Source: Anoplolepis gracilipes
Taxonomy: Eukaryota; Arthropoda; Insecta; Hymenoptera; Formicidae
DNA: 64,000 nucleotides
Assembly (NCBI RefSeq): GCF_047496725.1
Contig: NC_132983.1
Location: 9,089,001 to 9,153,000, forward strand
Direction: 5' to 3'
This document shows positions 62,514-64,000 of the stretch, piece after piece. The notes beneath the pieces were generated by a model. The model saw only the letters and a program-made list of their open reading frames with translations, made no database searches and was not told where the DNA came from. The position numbers and the translations under genes were made by a program. Within the stretch, counting starts at the first letter, position 1; each line of letters starts with the position of its first letter.

Positions 62514-62880
62514 CATTTAATATTTCAAAGATTTTCCGTAATTCTTCTAGATTTAATTCAGTGATAAGAAGGAGAAGGGAGGGAGTATATCAGGCAAACT
62601 ATATCAATTTATCGCGGAATCGTCAGTGTACGTTTAGTTGCGTTACCGAACAGGACGTCTTTTTAACAAGCTTTTGAGATATTTTTTATTCTTCTGTGTT
62701 TTCGCATTTGTTAGTGTCCATAAAGGATCTTATACGTGATTATCTGTGAAAGATTTTTCACATTTTGTGCCGTGTCAGATTTAGTTTGCGTGTTGCAAGT
62801 GGAAACTTCTTTTTGTTTTACAGTTTCGTTGTAGGGATCGTAAGTTAGTGTAGAAAAAAAGTAACATTTATAAAAAGACA
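62514..62880 (+). promoter_or_regulatory. Upstream region of the THAP gene at 62881
   Basis: Unlike the repeat-filled stretch before it, this sequence is not repeated in the window and has a mixed composition with several CG dinucleotides. It is read as promoter and 5' UTR. No start site was fixed. Confidence 0.4.
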
Positions 62881-63022
62881 ATGTCGAAACAGTGTCGTGT
62901 AAATAATTTCTTTGATAAATGTATGTACAAAAACTGTGCGAATAAAAAATCTGATAAGAAACGTTTATACAGATTTCCGCTACAGACAGATGAAAGATTT
63001 TATTTGTGGATACACAACAGTG
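62881..63022 (+). CDS. THAP-domain protein, first exon (partial gene)
   Basis: ATG at 62881 opens 47 codons and one base before a strong donor (AACAGTG/GTAAGT). The sequence contains CMYKNC, KKRLYRFPLQTDERFYLWIH and NSG. This is the first half of a THAP zinc finger (C-x4-C, RFP, W). The second half (C-x2-H) should lie on a later exon, which was not found before the window ends. The start is 11 residues upstream of the first finger Cys (C at position 5 is an alternative). THAP proteins are DNA-binding and often derived from P-type transposases; whether this is a host gene or an element cannot be decided. Confidence 0.65.
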
Positions 63023-64000
63023 GTAAGTTGTTATGTATTATATAAACTATCTTTGCTATTTTTATATTTTTATAAATTACTATTTTCATATAATGCTATT
63101 TATATTTCTAGTTATGTAATATAATTGTTTAACATCAATAATAGAAATAATGTGAAATGTCAAATATTATTCTATTCATTGTAATATTAGTTTTTACATT
63201 TCATAAGTTATATATTCCTTTTTATATTCATTTTTATATATTACTTTGAGATATATGCATCAATTATAACTTATTGTGATATGTGTTATTGTTTATAATG
63301 CCTGAGAAAAAATTTGATATATGATTTTTAAAGTACCTTGAAAATTATATATACAATAATATTTTGTTATATTAATTAATATCGAATTATATTTTGCCAA
63401 TTATCTTAATTAATACTGAAAATCATTGATATTGAAAATAACTTTTATATATTATTATATATAATTTATATAAAAAGTGTTTTGGAGATAATATTTATTT
63501 CATTTTATCTTATAAAAATATGTATCATTTAAGAATACACAATATGTATCATTTAAAATCGGAAGTTTTTTATATTATTATTTATATTATCATTATATTA
63601 TTTTTTTACAGAAAATTTGTATATTATAAAAAAATTTTTTATTATTAATAGAAAAAATAATGTACGTAATTTTAAGCAGACGATTTTATTTCAGTTTATA
63701 TTTATACTTTTAAAATTTTTTAAAATATAAAATTATACAGATATCTGAAGAAGCGATAAATAATTAAAATCTGCATCGACATTTTTGCTAGAAAAAATTA
63801 TTCTCAAATTTTCTACTAAAGTTATGTTTACCATTTATCTGGTATAATTTTAAAATATATAAATTTAATTTTATAACATACGAACGGTTATGACGCTTTG
63901 AAAAAGATAGTATTATTGTATTTTTGTAATTTTTTCTTATGCAAGTACATTTAAAAAAGTTTCGAATGAAAAAAGGATTTAGTATCAATTGTATTTATGA
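63023..64000. other. AT-rich sequence, probably intron
   Basis: Follows the donor of the THAP exon. Extremely AT-rich, with only short frames and no recognisable exon, repeat or RNA gene. Confidence 0.45.

Overview
This looks like nuclear DNA from an insect, most likely a hymenopteran and possibly an ant. It is very AT-rich, its genes have many short introns with GT..AG borders, and the recognisable proteins are animal ones. The Tra2 N-terminus and RS domains are of the hymenopteran type. No operons, ribosome binding sites, CRISPR arrays, tRNA or rRNA genes were seen. The species is an inference.

Genes, left to right: the first coding exon of TAF3 (minus, cut by the window edge); tra2 (plus, five coding exons); an intronless GT31 beta-1,3-galactosyltransferase (plus); angel, a CCR4-type nuclease (minus); a gene-poor stretch of about 13 kb; a CD39-family NTPDase of the ENTPD5/6 type (minus); SLC25A21, the mitochondrial oxodicarboxylate carrier (plus), tail-to-tail with aven (minus); the exosome helicase MTR4 (plus), tail-to-tail with FAF1/caspar (minus); and two first exons coding for THAP zinc fingers near the right edge. 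The genes are housekeeping or regulatory and share no single pathway. For TAF3, tra2, ENTPD, SLC25A21, aven, MTR4 and FAF1, exon borders were placed by reading frame and splice sites. The joined frames stay open, giving proteins of about 279, 471, 300, 224, 1009 and 662 residues for the six complete genes.

Most of the rest is transposon-derived and heavily nested. A 4.45-kb P-superfamily element with a broken THAP transposase lies just upstream of MTR4. A CATAGACTTC family occurs four times, three of them with perfect 8-bp target duplications. A CAGAGAGAAACC family with long arms is found twice, both times inside the CATAGACTTC family. PIF/Harbinger elements have TTA duplications. A CAGGGTG-ended family sits in introns of tra2, ENTPD, MTR4 and FAF1. 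MTR4 intron 9 holds three elements nested like Russian dolls, the innermost a hAT element with a perfect 8-bp duplication. Large fold-back structures and long microsatellites, notably 50 copies of GCGT and about 138 of GT, complete the picture.

The most unusual signal is a short repeated cassette carrying an ATG and a splice donor. One copy forms the likely first coding exon of angel. Another lies in the same orientation a few hundred bases upstream of aven, and further copies lie elsewhere in the window.
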